From positions 1 through 36,874 of the IMG/VR virus record IMGVR_UViG_3300049727_000045: a stretch of 36,874 bases of DNA. One strand, written 5' to 3'. Every line of letters starts with the position of its first letter. The stretch's first letter is position 1. Below the pieces are notes generated by a model that had not been told where the DNA came from, ran no database searches, and saw only the letters and a program-made list of their open reading frames with translations. This document shows, piece by piece, positions 5,979-11,852 of this stretch. The position numbers and the translations under genes are program-made. Source of the DNA: a virus.

Positions 5979-6086
5979 TTAGTTCTTCATTTTGCTGTGC
6001 AACAATCTCTCGAAGAAACAATCTAGCATCATAAATTCCTTCGTCAAAGATTGACACTCACATAATTCTTTATTGAAATCATTCAT
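5979..6086 (-). CDS. MNDF-family miniprotein (35 aa)
   Basis: Begins MNDFNKELCECQSL; the ATGAATGATTTC start matches the starts of the three genes upstream (6267, 6557, 6739). It overlaps the previous gene by 8 bases through the ATGAATGA cassette. It has three Cys and no recognised fold. The shared start implies descent by duplication of a gene 5' end. Confidence 0.5.
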   Translation of the reverse strand: MNDFNKELCECQSLTKEFMMLDCFFERLLHSKMKN

Positions 6087-6267
6087 TTTTAATCACCAAA
6101 ATATAATCACATGTTTTATTGGAGCAACTTGCTCGCGTTTCTATTATTTTAGTGCATTGTGAGTTCCAAAATATTGCCGCTGTATCATTAATTTTACTAT
6201 GACATTTTTGACACTTCTGACATCCTTGCATATGTGTTGTTATACTTTCTTTCGTAAAGTCATTCAT
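6079..6267 (-). CDS. MNDFTK-family zinc-ribbon protein
   Basis: A 62-aa protein starting MNDFTKESITTHMQGCQKCQ. Two Cys pairs (CQKCQKC near 16-22 and CSNKTC near 48-53) make a treble-clef or ribbon-like zinc site likely. The start overlaps the upstream stop by ATGA. The first six codons are shared with its neighbours while the rest differs. Confidence 0.6.
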   Translation of the reverse strand: MNDFTKESITTHMQGCQKCQKCHSKINDTAAIFWNSQCTKIIETRASCSNKTCDYILVIKNE

Positions 6268-6557
6268 TCCAATTCCTCACTCCCTACACATTGGCCATTT
6301 TCAAATGTAAATTTGAATAAGATATCGCAGTGTCGGCATCTATAAATGTCAGAATAGTAATTAACCTGTTGACGTTGCTCATTGTAATGATTGTTGCTAG
6401 ACCTGTGGTCACATTTAGGAAAATTATCGATTAAGGATTGGAGTTTTTTTAATATTTCGGTTAATTCTCTATCGCTATGCATAACCGGATAATCATCTCG
6501 AGCATGCAGGATTATATTCTTAATTCCATCTAACTCATCTTTCGTGAAGTCATTCAT
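6264..6557 (-). CDS. MNDFTK-family zinc-ribbon protein
   Basis: A 97-aa protein starting MNDFTKDELDGIKNIILHAR. Residues 1-48 are a helical part ending in LQSLIDNFPKCDH, and the second half holds CRHC. Together CDH and CRHC form a CxH...CxxC zinc ribbon. The helical part resembles that of the gene upstream (IQSMIDNYCEHIW), so the two are probably paralogues. ATGA overlaps on both sides. Confidence 0.65.
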   Translation of the reverse strand: MNDFTKDELDGIKNIILHARDDYPVMHSDRELTEILKKLQSLIDNFPKCDHRSSNNHYNEQRQQVNYYSDIYRCRHCDILFKFTFENGQCVGSEELE

Positions 6558-6739
6558 CTTTTACCTACATACGCTTGACACTTAAAGCAAAAAAGAAGAT
6601 TGCCGCTGCCTTCTGACCAGATGTGTTCACAATAGTTATCGATCATGGACTGGATTTTGTTATAAACATCAAATTTTTCACACTCAATACCTAATAGAGC
6701 TAATATTTCGTATAGCTCGCCTTTCGTGAAATCATTCAT
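6554..6739 (-). CDS. MNDFTK-family zinc-ribbon protein
   Basis: 61 aa from ATG 6739: MNDFTKGELYEILALLGIEC, then IQSMIDNYCEHIW and CFKC near the end. CEH...CFKC is a compact zinc ribbon. The start at 6739 is preferred to 6781 because the MNDFTK start is shared with the two genes downstream, and the upstream stretch encodes another gene in a different frame. GGA lies 7 nt upstream. Confidence 0.65.
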   Translation of the reverse strand: MNDFTKGELYEILALLGIECEKFDVYNKIQSMIDNYCEHIWSEGSGNLLFCFKCQAYVGKR

Positions 6740-6741
6740 TT

Positions 6742-6879
6742 CTAATTCCATCCTTCTTTTGTACATATTATATCTTTGCATCGAGAACAGAAAAATCTAT
6801 CTGGCATTTTTTGCTCATCTAAAGGCATATTGAAGCCTGCAAATCTATGACCAATTAATTTACATATCCATTTTTTCAT
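6742..6879 (-). CDS. Zinc-ribbon miniprotein (45 aa)
   Basis: Starts MKKWICKLIGHRF, with CSRC near residue 31 and a further Cys. CxxxxH...CxxC suggests one zinc site. The start follows GGAGAATTCAACAGATGA, one of three near-identical initiation cassettes in this unit (6876-6893, 7012-7029, 7232-7249). It overlaps the end of the upstream gene by 20 bases. Confidence 0.6.
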   Translation of the reverse strand: MKKWICKLIGHRFAGFNMPLDEQKMPDRFFCSRCKDIICTKEGWN

Positions 6880-7015
6880 CTGTTGAATTCTCCTTGTCTT
6901 CTTTTATGTAATATTGCGGCATCAGTTCTAATATTATTTCATCTATTCTTGTTTTTGCATCTATAATTGGCTTTAAGCTATCGATAATGAATTGTGGGAG
7001 TTTATTTTCATTCAT
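6860..7015 (-). CDS. Small helical protein (51 aa)
   Basis: Starts MNENKLPQFIIDSLKPIIDA; probably one long helix followed by a charged tail. Its start has the cassette GGAGAATTCTACAGATGA, and its own last 30 bases contain the cassette of the next gene. Its C-terminus (KENSTDE) repeats the C-terminus of the upstream gene, because both are read through the same cassette sequence. Function unknown. Confidence 0.55.
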   Translation of the reverse strand: MNENKLPQFIIDSLKPIIDAKTRIDEIILELMPQYYIKEDKENSTDEKMDM

Positions 7016-7235
7016 CTGTAGAATTCTCCTTCTTCTTATGCAGCTCGCAATCTTTAATCAACGGGGAATTCATATTAGTCATTGGAGATACCATGAGCAC
7101 CTCACCACATTTATCACATTCGCACCTAATAAGTTTCATTTCTATCGGGTCAGATATTTTTGAAAACATCATCTTGACCGAATTTGGATTGTCATCTATA
7201 TCAGGATAGAACAATTTAAATTCATCTTTAGTCAT
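7008..7235 (-). CDS. Small zinc-binding protein
   Basis: 75 aa from ATG 7235 (MTKDEFKLFYPDIDDNP), overlapping the upstream TGA by ATGA, which favours this start over 7253. It carries CECDKC near residue 38 and a C-terminal CELH, a likely zinc site. It ends KENSTDE, encoded by the next gene's initiation cassette. Family unknown. Confidence 0.6.
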   Translation of the reverse strand: MTKDEFKLFYPDIDDNPNSVKMMFSKISDPIEMKLIRCECDKCGEVLMVSPMTNMNSPLIKDCELHKKKENSTDE

Positions 7236-8005
7236 CTGTAAAATTCCCCGCATTTATTGCATTTATAGTGATGAGACCTTTGATGCATATACTCTTCACC
7301 ATCGTTTTCATGCTCACATTCTTTCACGCATTCATCTCTTGATATTTCATGATAATAACCGCATTGCTTAGAGCAGCCAGTTCTCCATTTATTATCTTCA
7401 CAAAGCCCGGCATAATCTGCCATTTCTGAATTACAATCTGGGCATTTATTTATTTTAGAGACTAACAGGATAGGGCATTCTTCTGTCGTACCTGTGTGGA
7501 CTGAACAGCATGAAGATAATGAATCTATAGCAGATTGTATTTTTTCAATGGGTATACTTCCTTCGAAAGGAGCGGGTTGTATTTTTCTATCTTCCCACAT
7601 CATTTCTGACCAATATTTAATTTGTGCTTCGATTAACTCTGATTTTGTAGGGTATAGTTCATCTTCTCTATACCATCTCTCTCCCTGAATACAATATTTA
7701 TAATCCGCTACTAAATCTATCTCCATTATTGGATCACAACCAATATTGCCTTCTAAATCCATGAAATATACTCTATCGCCAATTTTATATTTTGTTTTTA
7801 GTTGAGTTAGCTCTTGGAGTTTATAAATACATGCATTTATATCTAAATAGCTTTCATGCTTATGAAATAAACCATCTTGCAATCTTTCATAATTAATTTG
7901 ATACAAATTCGCTTCAAGACAATTTACTCGAATAGTAGCGGAAAATTTGCAATCAATTTTTTCGGCTAACTCTATGCATTGCTTTAATTTCTCAAAATCA
8001 ATCAT
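7232..8005 (-). CDS. Multi-zinc-ribbon phage protein (257 aa)
   Basis: The largest protein of the accessory unit. Residues 1-70 are mixed helix/strand. Residues about 71-115 (KYKIGDRVYFMD...) look like a small beta-barrel of KOW or SH3 type. A helical segment follows (SELIEAQIKYWSEMMWED). The C-terminal 75 residues have at least three Cys clusters: CPDC, the CSKQC region, and CEH...CNKC, the last matching the CxH...CxxC ribbons of the small neighbours. It may be a fusion of a host-interaction domain with the ribbon module spread through this unit. Overlaps of 8 bases upstream and ATGA downstream. Function unknown. Confidence 0.65.
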   Translation of the reverse strand: MIDFEKLKQCIELAEKIDCKFSATIRVNCLEANLYQINYERLQDGLFHKHESYLDINACIYKLQELTQLKTKYKIGDRVYFMDLEGNIGCDPIMEIDLVADYKYCIQGERWYREDELYPTKSELIEAQIKYWSEMMWEDRKIQPAPFEGSIPIEKIQSAIDSLSSCCSVHTGTTEECPILLVSKINKCPDCNSEMADYAGLCEDNKWRTGCSKQCGYYHEISRDECVKECEHENDGEEYMHQRSHHYKCNKCGEFYR

Positions 8006-8228
8006 CTGAATCCCTCTCGACTAATTCATTTATTGCACTCAAATAACCGCATGAGTAAAACAATAAACATAACAATTCTTTGCTTGCATCCTCAATCACC
8101 TCTTTATTAAGTAAAGTTTGCAACAATACCTGAAAGTCTAAACGAACCGCATTTTTCTCCATGAATTCGACTATATCGGAAGGCATATTTAGACGTTTTA
8201 TTATCTCTATCTCATCTTGAATGCTCAT
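7998..8228 (-). CDS. Hypothetical helical protein
   Basis: A 76-aa helical protein starting MSIQDEIEIIKRLNMPSD, with a hydrophobic C-terminal helix (ELLCLLFYSCGYLSAI). It overlaps both neighbours by a few bases. No family is recognised. Confidence 0.6.
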   Translation of the reverse strand: MSIQDEIEIIKRLNMPSDIVEFMEKNAVRLDFQVLLQTLLNKEVIEDASKELLCLLFYSCGYLSAINELVERDSDD

Positions 8229-8440
8229 AGATCAAATAAATCCTTCTGTATGCGTTCATCTTGCTTTAATATCATTCTCGCGAAACTTACTAGTCCATTC
8301 CATGCGTGCACATTTGAAGTCTCATCGAATACAACTTCTTCTAGTTCATTCCATACTTCTGTTTGGACTTCACCATTTTTGACTCTTGCGAAGATTGAGT
8401 GATCGTCGCCCATGATTTCATATAGGGTTAGTTTTTTCAT
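8225..8440 (-). CDS. Hypothetical protein
   Basis: A 71-aa acidic protein starting MKKLTLYEIMGDDHSIFARV, mixed strand and helix, ending KDLFDL. It overlaps neighbours by ATGA at both ends (8438-8440 and 8225-8228). No family is recognised. Confidence 0.6.
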   Translation of the reverse strand: MKKLTLYEIMGDDHSIFARVKNGEVQTEVWNELEEVVFDETSNVHAWNGLVSFARMILKQDERIQKDLFDL

Positions 8441-8598
8441 TTTGATTCCTCTCTCATCATTATCAATACTTTATTCATCGACGAAATTGCATCTATCAAA
8501 TGTCTTAATATTTTATTATTTGAATCAAATCTTTCATTCATTTTCATTAATTCTTCTGATATTTTTATTAAATTATCATTATTTTTAATATTATTCAT
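8437..8598 (-). CDS. Small coiled-coil protein (53 aa)
   Basis: Starts MNNIKNNDNLIKISEELMKM; an amphipathic helix runs through most of the length. The ATG at 8598 lies 6 nt from AGAGGA, while the ATG at 8604 directly abuts it, so 8598 is chosen. The stop overlaps the next start (ATGA). Very AT-rich. Function unknown. Confidence 0.5.
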   Translation of the reverse strand: MNNIKNNDNLIKISEELMKMNERFDSNNKILRHLIDAISSMNKVLIMMREESK

Positions 8599-8600
8599 TT

Positions 8601-8777
8601 TCATTCCTCTAAAGTTTTCTCAATCTCATTAGCTATACTGATTAATTGCCTTTGAATATCCTTTAATCCATCGATTGATTGTTTCCATGCTGACAATCCT
8701 CTGGATTTATTGCTCTTATTGCTGATTCGGATATCATATCCTTGAGGGCTGTTAATTATTAATAATTCTAGTTTCAT
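8601..8777 (-). CDS. Hypothetical protein (58 aa)
   Basis: Starts MKLELLIINSPQGYDIRISN, a short beta-hairpin followed by a long helix (WKQSIDGLKDIQRQLISI). GAGAGGA lies about 8 nt ahead of the ATG. It packs tightly between its neighbours. No family is recognised. Confidence 0.55.
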   Translation of the reverse strand: MKLELLIINSPQGYDIRISNKSNKSRGLSAWKQSIDGLKDIQRQLISIANEIEKTLEE

Positions 8778-8778
8778 C

Positions 8779-9099
8779 TTAATATCCTCTCAATTTTTGT
8801 CTATCTTCATGAGCCTTCATATATGTTTCATGAGCTGTAGGTGTGTCATAATCTGGTTCGTCTGGGCCATCTTCCAAGATATCTATGTGATTACACGCTG
8901 CTTCAATGGCTTCTTGTTCAGTTGCGTACCATTCGTCCGAATCTAATTCAGTCTCTCCAGTCCAGTATTTTCTTTCCAGATCATCTAATAATATTTTGTA
9001 TAACCACTTCGTAGAATTGATTTTTGGATCCCTATCAGCTAGATCGTAACTTGCTTCATAATCCTGGTAAACTTCGTATTCGTAATTGCTATGTTTCAT
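8779..9099 (-). CDS. Hypothetical acidic protein
   Basis: A 106-aa, very acidic protein starting MKHSNYEYEVYQDYEASYDL. The strong negative charge and the aromatic residues recall DNA-mimic or host-takeover proteins, but there is no firm family match. It overlaps the first gene of the unit by ATGA. Confidence 0.6.
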   Translation of the reverse strand: MKHSNYEYEVYQDYEASYDLADRDPKINSTKWLYKILLDDLERKYWTGETELDSDEWYATEQEAIEAACNHIDILEDGPDEPDYDTPTAHETYMKAHEDRQKLRGY

Positions 9100-9236
9100 T
9101 TGGCACCTAAGCTTTCTTTAAGAAAATCGTTCATCGCTTTTTGATTCATAACATTGAATCCAGCTTTTGTAATTTTACCGGCTACAAAATCTTCATATAT
9201 TGCTGATAATAATTTCTTTAATTTTGCTTCTCTCAT
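9096..9236 (-). CDS. First gene of the leftward accessory unit (46 aa)
   Basis: Starts MREAKLKKLLSAIYEDFVAG and ends in MNDFLKESLGAK, where the MNDF string resembles the starts of the downstream MNDFTK family. GGGG lies 6 nt from the ATG. It is the first gene behind the promoter at 9268-9296. Function unknown. Confidence 0.55.
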   Translation of the reverse strand: MREAKLKKLLSAIYEDFVAGKITKAGFNVMNQKAMNDFLKESLGAK

Positions 9237-9267
9237 TTCATTCCCCGTTTAATGACTCGATGAAAGT

Positions 9268-9286
9268 ATGATACGCCACTTATCAT
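9268..9286. promoter_or_regulatory. Operator O2: ATGATA-N7-TATCAT
   Basis: ATGATACGCCACTTATCAT has exactly the same half-sites and 7-base spacing as O1 at 1414-1432, while the spacer bases differ. It covers the -10 of the leftward accessory promoter. The shared pattern suggests one regulator, most simply the Cro-like protein. Confidence 0.6.
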
Positions 9287-9296
9287 AGCCCGTCAA
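9268..9296 (-). promoter_or_regulatory. Promoter of the leftward accessory unit
   Basis: On the minus strand TTGACG (9296-9291), a 17-nt spacer and TATCAT (9273-9268) match the sigma70 consensus well. The first gene starts 32 bases further on. Operator O2 overlaps the -10. Confidence 0.7.
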
Positions 9297-9314
9297 TACA
9301 TTGATATATAAATA

Positions 9315-9343
9315 TTGAACACAGCCGATAAACCAGTTAGTAT
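9315..9343 (+). promoter_or_regulatory. Possible late rightward promoter
   Basis: TTGAAC (9315-9320), a 17-nt spacer and TAGTAT (9338-9343) face the terminase genes. The -10 is weak, so an activator or another promoter may be needed. Confidence 0.35.
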
Positions 9344-9370
9344 AAGGAAAAAGAAGGGTTATTAGATTGG

Positions 9371-9393
9371 TTGTCCACAGATTTTGGGGATAA
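9371..9393. promoter_or_regulatory. Pair of inverted DnaA-box-like sites
   Basis: TTGTCCACA (9371-9379) and TGGGGATAA (9385-9393, TTATCCCCA on the other strand) each differ by one base from the DnaA box TTATCCACA and face each other. They could bind host DnaA, either for replication or to tune late transcription. A chance match is possible. Confidence 0.35.
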
Positions 9394-9395
9394 GA

Positions 9396-9503
9396 ATGAA
9401 TGATTTTGCATGCGACATTGACGACAAAGAATCTCTAAATGCATATTTATTACGCGTTATGGATTATATCGAATATCTAAAGGAGCATTATGCGGTGTTA
9501 TAA
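9396..9503 (+). CDS. MNDF miniprotein at the head of the late unit (35 aa)
   Basis: Starts MNDFACDIDDKESLNAYLLR; a short acidic, helical protein. GGGG lies 6 nt upstream, and the next gene begins inside its end (overlap of 14 bases). The ATGAATGATTTT start repeats that of the MNDFTK genes of the opposite unit. Confidence 0.5.
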   Translation: MNDFACDIDDKESLNAYLLRVMDYIEYLKEHYAVL

Positions 9504-9714
9504 ATGCCAAGGTTCTGGCACTATCATGGGAAGCGGAATGATATTTAAGGACTGCGATTGTGATGATGGGCAAGCTTATGAAGTTAAGCCAGTATCGATT
9601 GATAAGAGATCTAAAGCGTATCGTGAGGCGATTGAAAAGATTATGGCAACTGGCGATGTTTCCCGAGAGGAAGCAATGAAAGTTTTTGAAACCGAATTTG
9701 ATAAAATAGTTTGA
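9490..9714 (+). CDS. DnaJ-type CxxCxGxG zinc-motif protein
   Basis: A 74-aa protein starting MRCYKCQGSGTIMGSGMIFK, then DCDCDDG. CxxCxGSG followed by CxC is half of a DnaJ-like zinc hairpin. The rest is a charged helix (KAYREAIEKIMATGDV). The AAAGGAG ribosome site is good. Its position directly ahead of the small terminase gene is common in related phages, but its role is unknown. Confidence 0.65.
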   Translation: MRCYKCQGSGTIMGSGMIFKDCDCDDGQAYEVKPVSIDKRSKAYREAIEKIMATGDVSREEAMKVFETEFDKIV

Positions 9715-9721
9715 GGTCGAT

Positions 9722-10192
9722 ATGGCCAAACCAACAGGCAAACCAAATGGAAGACCCTCGATTTATACTCCTGAATTAGCAGAAGAAATTTGTCAAGCAA
9801 TCTCAGTATCTAACAAAGCATTACAAACTATATGCATGTCTCATGAGCATTGGCCTTCCTACGTTACTATTTGGGATTGGATACAAAAAGATAGAAATGG
9901 CTTTGCTAAGCTATACGCGGAGGCAAAAGAAGCACAAGCAGATTATTTGTGCGAAAGCATCCTTACAATCATCGACAAGCCGGAAACATTTGTAGATGAA
10001 AATGGTAATGAACGTAATGATGTCGCGATGATGCGTCTCAAGGTAGATTCGATGAAATGGCAAGCCATGAAGCTCAAGCCAAAGAAATACGACAAGTACG
10101 TTGAAGACCTACAAGCTGACAACGAACGCGTTAAGAAAGAACTACAAGAACTCAAAGATAAGCTCGATCTAGAAAACTTAAGGGAATATTAA
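9722..10192 (+). CDS. terS: Terminase small subunit (Sf6 gp1-like)
   Basis: A 156-aa protein. A basic start (MAKPTGKPNGRPSIYTPELA) is followed by a helix-turn-helix with the LQTICMSHEHWPSYVTIWDW signature, KLYAEAKEAQADYL, and a closing LRVDSMKW..KLKPKKYDK block. This order is that of the Sf6-type small terminase, which recognises the packaging site and regulates the large subunit. The last 35 residues are a coiled coil. It lies directly before a tRNA and the large subunit. Assignment is by family pattern and position. Confidence 0.8.
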   Translation: MAKPTGKPNGRPSIYTPELAEEICQAISVSNKALQTICMSHEHWPSYVTIWDWIQKDRNGFAKLYAEAKEAQADYLCESILTIIDKPETFVDENGNERNDVAMMRLKVDSMKWQAMKLKPKKYDKYVEDLQADNERVKKELQELKDKLDLENLREY

Positions 10193-10195
10193 TAG

Positions 10196-10271
10196 TGGGG
10201 CTTAGCTCAGCTGGTAGAGCATCAGGTTTTGATCCTGGTTGTCGATGGTTCGAGTCCATCAGTCCCTGCCA
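10196..10271 (+). tRNA. tRNA-Gln (anticodon TTG)
   Basis: A complete 76-nt cloverleaf. D stem GCTC/GAGC with GCTGGTA loop, anticodon stem CAGG/CCTG with loop TTTTGAT (anticodon TTG, reads CAA), T stem GATGG/CCATC with loop TTCGAGT, discriminator G and encoded CCA. The acceptor 5' strand TGGGGCT gives the U1 usual for glutamine tRNAs, but position 72 is T, so the first pair is U-U instead of U-A. The gene is wedged between the terminase subunits, 3 nt after terS and 12 nt before terL, in the same direction. It may supply CAA decoding for Gln-rich late proteins, and its processing would cut the terS-terL transcript. Confidence 0.93.
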
Positions 10272-10283
10272 TGCTGGGATGCT

Positions 10284-11828
10284 ATGAAAATAGACCTCGA
10301 CAAAGAAAATCTAGCCAGCGAACTTCGCGGTAGCCTGCTAAAATTCACCCAATTCTTCTATCCTCTATTAACAAGTCGTGAATTCCTAATTAGCCATCCA
10401 TTAGGTCGTGAGTCTCATCAAATCATTATCTGTAGAGCCTTATCCCAAGCGGCACGTCTAGAAATCTCTGAACAACGACTAATGATTAATGTTGCTCCTG
10501 GAAGTGGAAAATCTACGTTACTTGCTGCCTGGGTAGCATGGACCATGGCTAGTTATCCAGATTCACGTTTCTTATATATAAGTTACTCGAAGGTTTTAGC
10601 CGCAAAGCATACTGAAACCATTAAGCGTATTATTCAATTACCTCATTATAAATATTTATTTGATGTGAGTATAAGACATGACAGTAAAGCACGAGAGTAT
10701 TTCCAGACTACTTCGGGAGGAGCTGTTGCAGCATTTGGATCGGGCGGAGCAATCACTGGACAAGATGCGGGACTTCCTGGTCTCTCAAGATTTAGTGGGG
10801 CAGTTATCCTTGACGATGCCCATAAACCAGATGAGGTCCATAGCGACACAATTAGACTTTCTGTTATCGAAAATTATCGAGAGACAATTCAGCAGCGAGC
10901 CCGAGGCATCAATGTCCCCTATATATTCATCGGACAGCGCTTACATGAAGACGATCTCGCAGCCTATCTCATCGAAGGTAAAGACGGCTACAACTGGCAA
11001 CAAGTAATATTAAAGAGCTTGGATGAGGCTGGCAATGCAATGTACCCCGAAGCACATCCACTCGAAATGCTTAAGATTAAACAAGAACGTGATCCATATG
11101 TATTTGCTAGTCAGTTTCAACAGAACCCAATACCTGCGGGCGGCGCATTATTCAAACCAGAATGGTTCGTACTATTAGATGAAGAGCCAAAGATAATCGC
11201 AAGCTTCATAACCGGAGACACAGCAGAAACATCGAAGAGCTACAACGATGCGACGGTATTTAGTTTCTGGGGAGTGTATGAGATTGAAAGCTATGGTCGT
11301 AAAACTGGTGAGTATGGTCTGCATTGGCTGGATTGTCTTGAGACGCGCATAGAACCAAAGGACTTGAAAGATACGTTCTTAGATTTCTGGGCGGAATGTA
11401 TGCGTCATCCATCGCCCCCAAAGTTGATTGCGATTGAGAAGAAATCCACGGGTGGTACATTGCTGAGCCTAATTGATGATATCCGTGCAATCCAGGTTCG
11501 TGATATACCGAGGACCCGAGAACAAGGTAGCAAGACCAAACGGTTTTTAGAAGCACAGCCTTACATAGCGGAACGACGATTATCATTTACTCTGGGCTCG
11601 CGCCATGTCAAGATGTGTATTGATCATATGTCAAAAATTACAGCGAATGAAACACATCGATGGGATGATATTGCAGATACTTGTTCAGATGCCATTAAGT
11701 TTGCTTTAATAGATAAAATTATAGTTAATGCGACAGTTGCTCAAACAGATTATAATCAACTAGCAAAAAGATTGAATGTGACTCATAATAAGATTGACAA
11801 GCTCCGGAAAGCTGCATATACACGCTAA
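10284..11828 (+). CDS. terL: Terminase large subunit
   Basis: A 514-aa packaging motor. Walker A APGSGKST is at 71-78 and Walker B VILDDAH at about 174-180. The C-terminal RNase H-like nuclease begins near ITGDTAETSKSYNDA, with the catalytic Asp in GDT. It pumps DNA into the procapsid and cuts concatemers. The ATG at 10284 follows GGGA and lies after the tRNA; upstream in-frame starts fall inside the tRNA and are rejected. A 109-codon frame in another phase (10678-11007) lies within it and is treated as a shadow. Confidence 0.92.
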   Translation: MKIDLDKENLASELRGSLLKFTQFFYPLLTSREFLISHPLGRESHQIIICRALSQAARLEISEQRLMINVAPGSGKSTLLAAWVAWTMASYPDSRFLYISYSKVLAAKHTETIKRIIQLPHYKYLFDVSIRHDSKAREYFQTTSGGAVAAFGSGGAITGQDAGLPGLSRFSGAVILDDAHKPDEVHSDTIRLSVIENYRETIQQRARGINVPYIFIGQRLHEDDLAAYLIEGKDGYNWQQVILKSLDEAGNAMYPEAHPLEMLKIKQERDPYVFASQFQQNPIPAGGALFKPEWFVLLDEEPKIIASFITGDTAETSKSYNDATVFSFWGVYEIESYGRKTGEYGLHWLDCLETRIEPKDLKDTFLDFWAECMRHPSPPKLIAIEKKSTGGTLLSLIDDIRAIQVRDIPRTREQGSKTKRFLEAQPYIAERRLSFTLGSRHVKMCIDHMSKITANETHRWDDIADTCSDAIKFALIDKIIVNATVAQTDYNQLAKRLNVTHNKIDKLRKAAYTR

Positions 11829-11852
11829 TAACTTTGTTACGGACTCTATGTT

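Noticed and set aside
10196-10271. tRNA as a possible phage attachment site
   Set aside because: No integrase gene is present and the tRNA is complete and embedded between packaging genes.
10678-11007. 109-codon plausible-looking frame inside the large terminase gene, on the same strand
   Set aside because: It lies fully within a clear terminase coding sequence in another phase, lacks a good ribosome site and matches no known overlap gene; likely a shadow.
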